In this document: positions 8,185 through 16,400 of the stretch, one piece after another
How positions within the stretch are numbered: position 1 is the first letter of the stretch
Layout of the letters: the number at the start of each line of letters is the position of its first letter
DNA from: Mesonia mobilis DSM 19841
Lineage (GTDB): Bacteria; Bacteroidota; Bacteroidia; Flavobacteriales; Flavobacteriaceae
Direction: 5' to 3'
Assembly (NCBI RefSeq): GCF_000423405.1
Contig: NZ_AUHX01000004.1
Coordinates: 1-64,000, forward strand
Length of the DNA: 64,000 nucleotides
The notes under the pieces: model-generated
Database searches by the model: none
Told to the model about the DNA's origin: nothing
What the model saw: the letters and a program-made list of their open reading frames with translations, nothing else
Program-made: the position numbers and the translations under genes

Positions 8185-8922
8185 ATGTCTAATAGCATTC
8201 AGCAAGAATTTAAAACCGGCAAATTATACCTCATTCCTAACGATTTAGGAGGTTCTGCTCCACTTGAAGTTTTACCGCTAAGCGTAAAAAAGAAAATTGA
8301 AGATATAAACGATTATATTGTTGAAAATGAAAAAACGGCGAGACGGTTTATCAAAAAAATGGTTCCCGGTAAATCGCAACCCTCTTTAAACTTCAGCATT
8401 ATTAATAAATACACGAAACCTGAAGATCTACCTGAATTTTTAGCAGCTTGTTTAGAAGGTAAGGATATGGGCGTGATTAGTGAAGCCGGTTGCCCGGGCA
8501 TTGCAGATCCCGGTGCCGATGTTGTAAAATTAGCGCATTCAAAAAATATTAGAGTAATTCCGCTTGTGGGACCTTCTTCTATTTTTCTTACCTTGATGAG
8601 CAGCGGACTTAATGGTCAAAATTTTGCTTTTAACGGTTATTTGCCTATCGATAAAGCTGAACGTAAAAATGCGATTAAAAAATTAGAACGTACTTCTTTA
8701 GAACTTAATCAAGCACAGATTTTTATTGAAACCCCTTATCGTAACGAGAAATTCTTAGAAGATTTACTACAAACCCTACACCCGAAAACGACGCTTTGCA
8801 TTGGTTGTGAAGTTACCCAAGCTTCTGAAGCAATTTTAACTCGAACCGTACAAGAATGGAAAAAAATAAAAACCGACTTACATAAAAAGCCGTGTATTTT
8901 TATTTTTCAGAAAGAGCAGTAA
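8185..8922 (+). CDS. RsmI-like SAM-dependent methyltransferase (tetrapyrrole methylase fold)
   Basis: The 245-residue protein belongs to the tetrapyrrole (corrin/porphyrin) methylase superfamily. It has KLYLIPNDLGG at the N terminus, then GVISEAGCPGIADPGADVV and RVIPLVGPSSIFL, the SAM-binding loops shared with RsmI, the 16S rRNA 2'-O-methyltransferase. It is a distinct RsmI relative because the N-terminal strand differs (PNDLGG rather than TPIGN). Bacteroidota often carry it close to dnaA. Its 3' end overlaps the convergent gene by 23 bases. Confidence 0.85.
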   Translation: MSNSIQQEFKTGKLYLIPNDLGGSAPLEVLPLSVKKKIEDINDYIVENEKTARRFIKKMVPGKSQPSLNFSIINKYTKPEDLPEFLAACLEGKDMGVISEAGCPGIADPGADVVKLAHSKNIRVIPLVGPSSIFLTLMSSGLNGQNFAFNGYLPIDKAERKNAIKKLERTSLELNQAQIFIETPYRNEKFLEDLLQTLHPKTTLCIGCEVTQASEAILTRTVQEWKKIKTDLHKKPCIFIFQKEQ

Positions 8923-9598
8923 AATAATTGTTTAATTTTGGCACTTTGGCTTTGGCTTTACGGTTAGGCTCGACAAAAGAGGTATCGTAACCTTTAAATC
9001 TTTTCAAGTAATATTTTATACTTGTACCAAAAGCATCAGAAAAAGTTTCAGTTCCGCCACTGCGTAAAAATTTCTTTACACTTCCCGGTCCTGCTAAATG
9101 TGCTGCTGCTAAAATACCAGACTCGGTAATTTTTACTCCGCCAATAGTGTGACCAACGTACCATTTAATATCGCGACGAAGAATCCACTTATTTCGAGAA
9201 GCATTTGCATAAAAAGCAGCTTCTTGTAATGCAGGATTATTTAAAAAATCTTTGGTATCGTAAATACCGATTAATTTTAATGTACCTCGACCAAATTGAT
9301 ATTTTCCTAAATAACCAAATTGATTGATCACATTATAATCACCACCAGACTCTTTAAAAGCGATCGCTTCTTTAAATCCTAAGTAGCTATTTTTAAGAAC
9401 AGGATAGACAACATCGTCTATCAATAAACTATCTTCAGTTTTTACGCTATAGTATTCCGGTAAATTATCGGTCGTTACACTTGCGATAATTGCTTCTTCT
9501 TTGTTCGAGAAACCTGATAGAAGGAAAATTCCCGTTAAGATCGGCACAGCTAATATTTTCGTAAAACTTCTTCTCAATACACTAAGTTTAAAAGACAC
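8900..9598 (-). CDS. Exported transglycosylase/lysozyme-like protein
   Basis: The 232-residue protein starts with a basic N terminus and one hydrophobic segment (about residues 13-28), consistent with a signal peptide or anchor. The core (about 75-190) contains AIAFKESGGDYNVINQFGYLGKYQFG, in which the Glu of KESGG is placed like the catalytic Glu of SLT-type lytic transglycosylases, followed by an AAAHLAGPGSVKKFL block. A role in cell-wall cleavage is likely but not proven. A good minus-strand promoter lies upstream (9634-9666). Confidence 0.65.
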   Translation of the reverse strand: MSFKLSVLRRSFTKILAVPILTGIFLLSGFSNKEEAIIASVTTDNLPEYYSVKTEDSLLIDDVVYPVLKNSYLGFKEAIAFKESGGDYNVINQFGYLGKYQFGRGTLKLIGIYDTKDFLNNPALQEAAFYANASRNKWILRRDIKWYVGHTIGGVKITESGILAAAHLAGPGSVKKFLRSGGTETFSDAFGTSIKYYLKRFKGYDTSFVEPNRKAKAKVPKLNNYFTALSEK

Positions 9599-9633
9599 TT
9601 TTTAACAAAGCTTAGGTCTTTAAATTCGCGGGG

Positions 9634-9666
9634 CAAAGATAGACTATTTTTAAATGCGCAAACAAA
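9634..9666 (-). promoter_or_regulatory. Bacteroidota-type promoter for the transglycosylase-like gene
   Basis: Read on the minus strand, a -7 box TATCTTTG (9634-9641) is preceded by TTTG at 9659-9662 (17-base spacing) and another TTTG at 9663-9666 (21-base spacing). This matches the TTTG/TAnnTTTG consensus of the phylum and lies about 36 bases before the start codon. Confidence 0.6.
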
Positions 9667-9929
9667 TTCACTGTTAAAATATTCCCAAGCTCAAAAACAC
9701 CTTTAAAACACTGTATTTCAATACTTAATATTTTCATAAAACTGAGCAAACACGATAGATTTTGATGTTAATGAAAGCTCAATAACGTCAAATGAAGTGG
9801 TAAAAGCATCAATTTTTTTAGCTAAACTTTATGATTCAGCAGAAAAAAACAGTCAATTTCAGGTCTAATTTTTAAGCTTAGATTCAATAAAATTTTAAGA
9901 AAAAATAACTTCAATAGTAAGGGAAGTTT

Positions 9930-9937
9930 TAACTTTG
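9930..9937 (+). promoter_or_regulatory. Candidate -7 box for murQ
   Basis: TAACTTTG fits the TAnnTTTG consensus exactly and lies 21 bases before the murQ start codon. No TTTG is seen at the expected upstream distance, so this is a partial match. Confidence 0.4.
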
Positions 9938-9958
9938 AAATAATTTAAATTTTAAATT

Positions 9959-10783
9959 ATGAGTGAAGAGTTTATTAAAACCACCGAACAAGCGTCGCTT
10001 TACGATCATTTAGAAGAAATGGATGTAAAATCACTCTTATCTCATATAAATACGGAAGATCAAAAAGTGGCTTTAGCCGTAGAAAAACAACTTCCTCAAA
10101 TTGAAGTTTTGACACAAAAAATTGTAGATCAACTTAAAAATGGCGGTCGCTTATTTTATATTGGCGCGGGAACTAGTGGAAGATTAGGTATTCTAGACGC
10201 CAGCGAATGCCCACCAACATTTGGAGTTTCTGCAGATCTAGTGATTGGTATTATCGCCGGCGGAGATCAAGCTATTAGAAATGCTGTTGAAAATGCTGAA
10301 GATCACGAACTACAAGGTTGGGAAGATTTAAAGAAACATAATATTTCTTCAAAAGATGTTGTTGTTGGTATTGCGGCTTCAGGCACTACACCTTATGTAA
10401 TAAAGGCGCTAGAAAAGTGTAACCAACATGAAATTGCCACAGGAGCGATCACATGTAATAAAAACAGTCCGCTAGCAAGAACTGCTCAATTTCCCGTAGA
10501 AGTTGTAGTAGGACCAGAGTTTGTCACTGGAAGTTCTCGAATGAAGGCAGGAACCGCTCAAAAAATGGTACTGAATATGCTTACTACCACAACGATGATC
10601 CAATTAGGAAGAGTAAAAGGCAATCGAATGGTCGATATGCAATTGAGCAATCAGAAACTGGTAGATCGCGGTACCAAAATGATTCAAGAAGTAATTTCTA
10701 TAGATTACGATGATGCAAAAAAAACCTTACAAAAATATGGAAGCGTTCGTGAAGCGATTAAAAACTTAAATAAAAATGACTAA
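9959..10783 (+). CDS. murQ: N-acetylmuramic acid 6-phosphate etherase MurQ
   Basis: The 274-residue protein has the SIS-domain signature of MurQ, with IGAGTSGRLGILDASECPPTFG and the later block GPEFVTGSSRMKAGTAQK. MurQ cleaves the D-lactyl ether of MurNAc 6-phosphate to give GlcNAc 6-phosphate, a step in recycling of peptidoglycan sugars. The upstream divergent transglycosylase-like gene could supply its substrate chain, which is an inference from position. The 3' end overlaps the next gene by eight bases. Confidence 0.95.
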   Translation: MSEEFIKTTEQASLYDHLEEMDVKSLLSHINTEDQKVALAVEKQLPQIEVLTQKIVDQLKNGGRLFYIGAGTSGRLGILDASECPPTFGVSADLVIGIIAGGDQAIRNAVENAEDHELQGWEDLKKHNISSKDVVVGIAASGTTPYVIKALEKCNQHEIATGAITCNKNSPLARTAQFPVEVVVGPEFVTGSSRMKAGTAQKMVLNMLTTTTMIQLGRVKGNRMVDMQLSNQKLVDRGTKMIQEVISIDYDDAKKTLQKYGSVREAIKNLNKND

Positions 10784-11000
10784 AAGAACCAACAAAGAAG
10801 TTTTAGGAAAAGGAATACGTTATTTAGCCGGTGCATTACCTACAATTTTTATCGGACCTTCAATTTTATATTCGGCATTCCATAATAAAGAACATCCTTT
10901 ATATATTGCTGTTCTCATTTTAGGGATTGTTGTTTGCGCTCTTGCCATATTTTTAATTTTCAAAGGTATCAGCACTTTAATGAAAGCTTTATTTGATTAA
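10776..11000 (+). CDS. Small membrane protein, DUF6095-like
   Basis: The 74-residue protein has two hydrophobic helices (about residues 15-34 and 41-65) separated by a short polar turn (FHNKEHP), with a basic N terminus. It resembles the uncharacterised DUF6095 family that is often found after murQ in Flavobacteriaceae. Start ATG 10776 lies within the end of murQ, so translation is probably coupled. A strong terminator follows directly. Confidence 0.75.
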   Translation: MTKRTNKEVLGKGIRYLAGALPTIFIGPSILYSAFHNKEHPLYIAVLILGIVVCALAIFLIFKGISTLMKALFD

Positions 11001-11007
11001 AACAAAA

Positions 11008-11036
11008 CCCCCGCTAAAATATTAGCGGGGGTTTTT
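11008..11036. terminator. Bidirectional rho-independent terminator
   Basis: A ten-base-pair GC-rich stem (CCCCCGCTAA / TTAGCGGGGG, loop AATA) is flanked by A-rich sequence on the left and TTTTTGTTT on the right. It can end both the murQ operon and the convergent M48 gene. Confidence 0.9.
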
Positions 11037-11058
11037 GTTTACGCTAATTTTATAGCTA

Positions 11059-11874
11059 CTAACTTTTAAAGTTAGTCACTCCATATTTGCGAGCTTCTGC
11101 TTTTGCTTCATCAGACCAAGCTTCTAAATTATTAATTCGGGTATCGTTAGAAGGGTGTGTACTTAAAAACTCAGGCTGTGCAGATCCACCGCTATTGGCT
11201 TTCATTCTTCTCCAAAGTTCTGCCGCTTCATCAGGATCATAACCGGCAATTGCCATTAAGGTTAAACCTATTTTATCTGCTTCAGTTTCGTGACTTCTAC
11301 TAAATGGTAACATCACTCCTACCTGTGTACCTAAACCGTAAGCGGTTTGAAACATTTGTTGATTTTCTTCGTTTACCGCAACTGCTCCAACTGCAGCCCC
11401 TACTTGTTGCAATTGAGAAGCACTCATACGCTGCTGACCGTGATTTGCTAATGCGTGTGCAACTTCGTGCCCCATAACCACCGCCAAACCGGTTTCATCT
11501 TGAGTAATTGGTAAAATACCGGTATAAACTACAATTTTACCTCCGGGCATACACCACGCATTTACCGCTTCATCATTTACTAAATTATATTCCCATCGAT
11601 AATCTTCTAAATAACCTTGATAACCGTTGGCGTTTAAATAACGCTCTGCAGCGGTTGCGATCTTCTGCCCAACATCTTTTACCATTCTTGCTTCAGAAGT
11701 ACCGGTTACAACTTGGTTTTCTTGCAAAAATTGATCGTATTGCTGAAAAGCCATTGGCAAAATTTGAGAGTTAGGAACTACCGCTAAAGTTTTCTTTCCT
11801 GTAAAAGGATTTTGGTTACACGATAAGAACACGAGAAGCATTCCTACGGCTACACTAAGATTTCTAAAATTCAT
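11059..11874 (-). CDS. M48-family metalloprotease, lipoprotein (LoiP/BepA-like)
   Basis: The 271-residue protein starts at ATG 11872-11874; an upstream in-frame start at 11937 would add 21 non-conserved residues before the signal peptide. The lipobox ends at C19 (LVFLSC), indicating a membrane-anchored lipoprotein. The zinc site HEVAH is at residues 136-140, with the third ligand in SHETEADKIGL, and the C terminus has LSTHPSNDTRI, all typical of periplasmic M48 proteases involved in outer-membrane protein quality control. Confidence 0.9.
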   Translation of the reverse strand: MNFRNLSVAVGMLLVFLSCNQNPFTGKKTLAVVPNSQILPMAFQQYDQFLQENQVVTGTSEARMVKDVGQKIATAAERYLNANGYQGYLEDYRWEYNLVNDEAVNAWCMPGGKIVVYTGILPITQDETGLAVVMGHEVAHALANHGQQRMSASQLQQVGAAVGAVAVNEENQQMFQTAYGLGTQVGVMLPFSRSHETEADKIGLTLMAIAGYDPDEAAELWRRMKANSGGSAQPEFLSTHPSNDTRINNLEAWSDEAKAEARKYGVTNFKS

Positions 11875-12000
11875 AATTGATAATTTTTGGTAGTTAAAAC
11901 TACGAAATTGACCGTCTGAAAAAATAAAGTTTATCATCGCTTTAACAAATATTAAATTTCAAAAACGGCACAAACTTTGTAGTTTTATCTAAAAATAAAG

Positions 12001-12486
12001 ATGAAAAAGTTATCATATTTACTTATAATATTCGCCTTCATCCTTAACAGCTGCCAAAGTAATGCTCAAAAAAAACCGAAAGCCGAGCAGTTTGAAATTC
12101 AAAAAACTGAAGCTGAATGGAAAAAAGAATTATCTTCTGAAGAATATTATATATTAAGACAAGCTGGGACTGAAAAACCTCACTCTAGTAAATTAAATAA
12201 TATCAAAGAACCAGGTACTTTTGTTTGCGCCGCTTGTGAAAATCCGCTTTATAAAACCAAACATAAATTTGAAAGCGGAACCGGATGGCCTAGTTTTGAC
12301 AGACCTATTGACGGCGGTATTTTTTATTCTACCGATAATAAATTAGGTTACACTAGAAATGAAGTACTTTGCGCAAAATGTGGCGGACATTTAGGACACA
12401 TTTTTAATGATGGTCCGAAAGAAACCACCGGGAAACGCTTTTGTATGAATGGTGATGCAATGGATTTTATACCGGAAACTAAATAA
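12001..12486 (+). CDS. msrB: Exported peptide-methionine (R)-S-oxide reductase MsrB, lipoprotein form
   Basis: The 161-residue protein has a signal peptide with a lipobox ending at C18 (FILNSC), so it should be a periplasmic lipoprotein. The MsrB domain follows (about 35-160), with the two zinc CxxC pairs (CAAC and CAKC), the GTGWPSFD motif and the catalytic cysteine in KRFCMNG. It repairs methionine-R-sulfoxide in envelope proteins. The next gene is a second MsrB without a signal peptide, seven bases downstream, and together they cover two compartments. Confidence 0.93.
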   Translation: MKKLSYLLIIFAFILNSCQSNAQKKPKAEQFEIQKTEAEWKKELSSEEYYILRQAGTEKPHSSKLNNIKEPGTFVCAACENPLYKTKHKFESGTGWPSFDRPIDGGIFYSTDNKLGYTRNEVLCAKCGGHLGHIFNDGPKETTGKRFCMNGDAMDFIPETK

Positions 12487-12492
12487 GAAAAG

Positions 12493-12885
12493 ATGAAAAA
12501 ATATTCAGTAGAGAAATCTGAACAAGAATGGAAAGAACAACTTTCTGAAGAGCAATTTAGAATTTTAAGACAAAAAGGAACTGAAGCTCCACATACCGGA
12601 AAATATAATCTTCATTTTGAAGACGGAAAATATAAATGTGCCGGCTGCGGAAATGTACTTTTTGAAAGTGAAGCAAAATTTAACAGTAATTGTGGCTGGC
12701 CAAGTTTTGACCAGTCGGTTGAAGGAAGTATAGAATATATACAAGACACCAGCTTTGGGATGATAAGAACAGAGATTTTATGTAGTAATTGCGGCGGACA
12801 CGTGGGTCACGTTTTTGATGACGGTCCTACAGAAACCGGGCAACGTTACTGCGTAAATTCTGCAAGTATAGAGTTTAACCAATAA
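12493..12885 (+). CDS. msrB: Cytosolic peptide-methionine (R)-S-oxide reductase MsrB
   Basis: The 130-residue protein has no signal peptide. It shows the MsrB zinc ligands CAGC and CSNC, the CGWPSFD substrate-binding motif and the catalytic cysteine in RYCVNSAS. The N-terminal half is closely similar to its upstream neighbour, which suggests an old duplication. The order is exported form, cytosolic form, then a collagen-like lipoprotein, all with gaps under 10 bases. Confidence 0.95.
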   Translation: MKKYSVEKSEQEWKEQLSEEQFRILRQKGTEAPHTGKYNLHFEDGKYKCAGCGNVLFESEAKFNSNCGWPSFDQSVEGSIEYIQDTSFGMIRTEILCSNCGGHVGHVFDDGPTETGQRYCVNSASIEFNQ

Positions 12886-12894
12886 ATATAAAAG

Positions 12895-13419
12895 ATGAAA
12901 AAAATACAAATTTTAGCCATCGCTTTTATAGCGATCATTGGTCTTGCGAGTTGTGAAGGAGATCGTGGTCCTCAAGGACCTCCAGGAACCAATATTTTAG
13001 GATACACTACCGAGTTTACTGTAGACTTTAACAACAGTAATGAATTTACTTATGAATTCGAGAATGATGGCATTGAAGTTTTTGAATCTGATGCTGTTTT
13101 GGTTTACAGATCTGAAGCAACAGTTTCTGATCCTTCGGGACCTGTAGATGTTTGGACACCCATGCCTCAAACCATCTATTTTAATACAGGTGAAGAATTA
13201 GTCTACAATTTTGATCATACATTTTTTGATGTAAGAATTTTCTTAGATTCTAACTTTGACTTGTCGACCTTAGCACCAGAATATTATCAAAATCAATTAT
13301 TTAGAGTAGTTGTGGTACCTTCAGATTTTGCTAACGATCCTAACAATAATCTAGAAACATACCAAGATTTGCTTAATTCTGCTCAAGATCAAGGTTATCA
13401 AATTGAACAGATGAAATAA
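12895..13419 (+). CDS. Lipoprotein with a short collagen-like motif
   Basis: The 174-residue protein has a lipobox ending at C20 (IGLASC). Directly after it comes EGDRGPQGPPG, a few Gly-x-y collagen-like triplets. The rest is acidic and beta-rich with no motif I recognise. Short collagen-like stretches right after the lipid anchor are common in uncharacterised Bacteroidota lipoproteins. The ATG is nine bases after the second msrB, so it is probably in the same transcript. Confidence 0.7.
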   Translation: MKKIQILAIAFIAIIGLASCEGDRGPQGPPGTNILGYTTEFTVDFNNSNEFTYEFENDGIEVFESDAVLVYRSEATVSDPSGPVDVWTPMPQTIYFNTGEELVYNFDHTFFDVRIFLDSNFDLSTLAPEYYQNQLFRVVVVPSDFANDPNNNLETYQDLLNSAQDQGYQIEQMK

Positions 13420-13482
13420 CAGAGTGACCTACTTTATTTTCCATTCCCATAATTAAAAGTACTACTTAACTAAGTCTATACT

Positions 13483-13512
13483 TTTGGTTATGGGGATTAT
13501 TGTTTAAATTCG
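13483..13512 (+). promoter_or_regulatory. Candidate promoter of lpdA
   Basis: TTTG at 13483-13486 is followed after 18 bases by TAAATTCG (13505-13512), seven of eight matches to the -7 consensus if the variable positions are counted. It lies 32 bases before the lpdA ATG. Confidence 0.45.
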
Positions 13513-13544
13513 CAATTCTAAATTCAGCTAAAAATAAAAATGAT

Positions 13545-14936
13545 ATGAGTAAATACGATATTATAGTTTTAGGTAGTGGCCCGGGAGGCTATGTTACAGC
13601 CATTCGTGCTTCACAATTAGGTTTTAAAACCGCAGTGATCGAAAAAGAGAACTTAGGCGGAGTTTGTTTAAACTGGGGTTGTATTCCTACCAAAGCTTTA
13701 CTTAAAAGTGCAGAAGTTTTTAATTACTTAAATCATGCTGAAGATTACGGTTTGAAAGCAGATAATGTAGATAAAGATTTTGATGCCGTAATTAAAAGAA
13801 GTCGCGATGTTGCCGGTGGAATGAGCAAAGGTGTTCAATTCTTAATGAAGAAGAATAAAATTGATGTCATTGACGGTTTCGGAAAATTAAAATCGGGTAA
13901 AAAAGTAGCGGTTAAAGATAGCGACGGAAATACCAAAGATTACGAAGCAGATCATATTATTGTTGCAACAGGAGCAAAATCTAGAGAATTACCTAATCTT
14001 CCTCAAGACGGTGAAAAGGTTATTGGTTACCGTGAAGCGATGAACCTTAAAAAACAACCAAAGAAAATGATCGTGGTTGGTTCTGGAGCGATCGGTGTTG
14101 AGTTTGCTCATTTCTATAATTCTATGGGAACTGAAGTGACTATTGTTGAATATTTACCAAACTTGGTTCCGTTAGAAGATGAAGAGGTTTCTAAGCAATT
14201 CGAAAAATCTTTCAAAAAATCAGGAATTAAAGTAATGACTAATTCTGCCGTAGAAAGTGTAGATACTTCTGGCGATGGTGTAAAAGCGAAAGTAAAAACC
14301 AAAAAAGGAGAAGAAACTCTTGAAGCAGATGTTGTACTTTCTGCAGTAGGTATTAAAACAAATATCGAAAATATTGGTCTAGAAGATCTTGGTATTAAAA
14401 CCGATAAAGATAAAATTGTTGTAAACGAATGGTACCAAACTAACGTTCCTGGAGTTTATGCTATCGGAGATGTAGTTGCCGGACCCGCCTTAGCACACGT
14501 TGCTTCTGCGGAAGGAATTATTTGTGTTGAAAAAATTAAAGGAATGAAAGTCGAAGCTTTAGACTACGGTAACATTCCTGGTTGTACTTATGCCACTCCA
14601 GAAATTGCAAGCGTTGGTTTAACCGAAAAGCAAGCCAAAGAACAAGGCTACGAAATTAAAGTTGGTAAGTTCCCGTTCTCTGCTTCTGGTAAAGCAAGTG
14701 CTGCCGGTAAAAAAGAAGGTTTTGTAAAAGTAATTTACGATGCAAAATACGGTGAATGGTTAGGTTGCCATATGATTGGTGCCGGCGTAACCGATATGAT
14801 CGCTGAAGCGGTTGTCGCTAGAAAACTAGAAACTACCGGTCACGAGATCTTAAAAGCAGTTCACCCACACCCAACCATGAGTGAAGCCGTTATGGAAGCC
14901 ACTGCTGCCGCATACGATGAAGTGATTCATATTTAA
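13545..14936 (+). CDS. lpdA: Dihydrolipoyl dehydrogenase (E3)
   Basis: The 463-residue protein is the FAD-dependent E3 subunit that reoxidises dihydrolipoamide in 2-oxoacid dehydrogenase complexes and the glycine cleavage system. It has the FAD-binding GSGPGG motif at residues 10-15, the redox pair C41-x4-C46 in GGVCLNWGCIPTK, an NAD-binding GSGAIGVEFAHFY segment, and the C-terminal HPHPTMSEAV motif with the catalytic His. An upstream TTG at 13500 is in frame but adds 15 non-conserved residues, so ATG 13545 is chosen. It is monocistronic, with no complex partners nearby. Confidence 0.96.
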   Translation: MSKYDIIVLGSGPGGYVTAIRASQLGFKTAVIEKENLGGVCLNWGCIPTKALLKSAEVFNYLNHAEDYGLKADNVDKDFDAVIKRSRDVAGGMSKGVQFLMKKNKIDVIDGFGKLKSGKKVAVKDSDGNTKDYEADHIIVATGAKSRELPNLPQDGEKVIGYREAMNLKKQPKKMIVVGSGAIGVEFAHFYNSMGTEVTIVEYLPNLVPLEDEEVSKQFEKSFKKSGIKVMTNSAVESVDTSGDGVKAKVKTKKGEETLEADVVLSAVGIKTNIENIGLEDLGIKTDKDKIVVNEWYQTNVPGVYAIGDVVAGPALAHVASAEGIICVEKIKGMKVEALDYGNIPGCTYATPEIASVGLTEKQAKEQGYEIKVGKFPFSASGKASAAGKKEGFVKVIYDAKYGEWLGCHMIGAGVTDMIAEAVVARKLETTGHEILKAVHPHPTMSEAVMEATAAAYDEVIHI

Positions 14937-14960
14937 AAATCAGATAATTTTCAATAAAAA

Positions 14961-14994
14961 ATCCCGATGAAATTTCTTTCATCGGGATTTTTTA
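14961..14994. terminator. Bidirectional rho-independent terminator
   Basis: A 12-base-pair stem ATCCCGATGAAA / TTTCATCGGGAT with loop TTTC is flanked by A and T runs. It lies between lpdA and the convergent lipoprotein gene and can serve both. Confidence 0.9.
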
Positions 14995-15008
14995 TAACCT
15001 TAATTAGC

Positions 15009-15566
15009 TTACAAGGAAGGATTTACTTTTGCATCAAATTCCATATCTAAACGAATCTCTAAATTATTAGCATCCTCGACACTTTCAAATTGGACCACTA
15101 ACTTCAAACTTTCAGATTTTGCATAATCATCCACATACTCGTCTGTGGTAGAAAGTTCAATCATTGTTTGTCCAGAAGGTACTTCATCTAAATGTGCGAT
15201 TTCCATATATTCTAAATCATCTGTTCGTACTCCCAAAGTAACAGAGTTTACAAAATCAAAATTTTCCTGATCATCGGCACTTACCAATGTAATATCTAAA
15301 TCGTCTAATTGAATTTCTTCAACTTGTTCAATAGTTTCATCGGTTCCCGTTTCATCTTCAAGAGCTTGACGTAAATTCACATCTGTTTCAATAGGGATTT
15401 CAAAAATATTTATGGGTAAATAGTCTACACTAGCTGTTTCACTAACTGGAATATCATCTATCGTTCTAATTCTATCTACAACTTCTTCTACATCATCATC
15501 GCTACATGATCCCAAAAATAGACTTACAAATAAAATTGGTAATAAAAAAAATTTCTTGTTCTTCAT
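15009..15566 (-). CDS. Acidic lipoprotein of unknown function
   Basis: Read from ATG 15564-15566, the 185-residue protein has a lipobox ending at C21 (SLFLGSC) followed by an Asp-rich stretch (SDDDVEE). This is the +2 acidic pattern seen in Bacteroidota surface-exposed lipoproteins. The remainder is acidic and predicted to be beta-rich, with no recognised domain. Alternative starts at 15572 or 15590 would lengthen the leader by a few residues. The gene is monocistronic. Confidence 0.75.
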   Translation of the reverse strand: MKNKKFFLLPILFVSLFLGSCSDDDVEEVVDRIRTIDDIPVSETASVDYLPINIFEIPIETDVNLRQALEDETGTDETIEQVEEIQLDDLDITLVSADDQENFDFVNSVTLGVRTDDLEYMEIAHLDEVPSGQTMIELSTTDEYVDDYAKSESLKLVVQFESVEDANNLEIRLDMEFDAKVNPSL

Positions 15567-15680
15567 AATCATAGTTTTTATTTTTGACAAATGAAATAAA
15601 AACCTAAATAATCTACCGTTAAAAGGAAACTAAAAAGATATAAGAAAAAATTAATTTATTGAAACATTGGCAAATTATTG

Positions 15681-16400
15681 TTAATTCAACTCTAACAAGT
15701 CTACATACCAAAATTTGTGATCCCAAGATTGTGGTTCTTGGTGACAATCATCTTCATCTGAAGGAGCATAATCCCGAAGCACTTTTTCACCTAATTCAAA
15801 TTCAACAGGAAAAGAAAATAAAGGTCCGTCGAAAACAAACGTATGAAACTCCCCATTTTCACCGCAAGCATCTACATTTGGAGGTAAATCGTTTACAAAA
15901 TCGTGATCGATCATTCTTCCGCAGAAAGATTCATCTAAATAATTCGCATTAGTGCAAACTACAATTGCTTTATAACCGAGATCGATAAATTCTTTAAGCA
16001 GACTTTTGGTGTCTTTTTTCCAAAGCGGAAAAACAGCTTGTATTTCTACTTTTTGAAGTTGCTCTTCGCGATAGGTTTTTAGATCTTCCAGAAAAATATC
16101 ACCAAAAACAGCATGCGTAAACCCCTCAGCTTTTAACAACTCGATATGCTCTTGCATCGCTTTGTTATAAGTTTGCATCGAAACTTGACCACTTAACGGA
16201 ATTTGATGCAGCGGTAATTGCAAACTTTCGGCCTGCTTTTCTAATAATTCTAGCGGCAAACCGTGCATCGAAACCCGATTAAAATCAGCATTTACGGTAG
16301 TGACCAATTTTTGAATTGAAATTTCTTGTGATTGCTGAAGCTGATGCAACGCCAACATTGCATCCTTTCCACTACTCCAATTTAAGTAAGCTTTAGTCAT
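15681..16400 (-). CDS. Dph6-like ATP pyrophosphatase (diphthine-ammonia ligase family)
   Basis: The 239-residue protein begins with the PP-loop NWSSGKDAMLAL and ends with the family block ACGENGEFHTFVFDGPLF, which are the two hallmarks of the Dph6 (ATP_bind_4) family. In eukaryotes and archaea Dph6 amidates diphthine on elongation factor 2. Bacteria lack diphthamide, so the substrate here is unknown, although an ATP-dependent amidation or adenylation is likely. It overlaps the aroQ 3' end by eight bases, suggesting co-transcription. Confidence 0.88.
   Translation of the reverse strand: MTKAYLNWSSGKDAMLALHQLQQSQEISIQKLVTTVNADFNRVSMHGLPLELLEKQAESLQLPLHQIPLSGQVSMQTYNKAMQEHIELLKAEGFTHAVFGDIFLEDLKTYREEQLQKVEIQAVFPLWKKDTKSLLKEFIDLGYKAIVVCTNANYLDESFCGRMIDHDFVNDLPPNVDACGENGEFHTFVFDGPLFSFPVEFELGEKVLRDYAPSDEDDCHQEPQSWDHKFWYVDLLELN

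Larger units (their letters stand above)
9599..9958. other. 360-base intergenic region between divergent genes
   Basis: This AT-rich gap contains the two divergent promoters listed separately and no credible open frame. I see no repeat, tRNA or strong hairpin in the central part (about 9670-9925). Confidence 0.6.
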
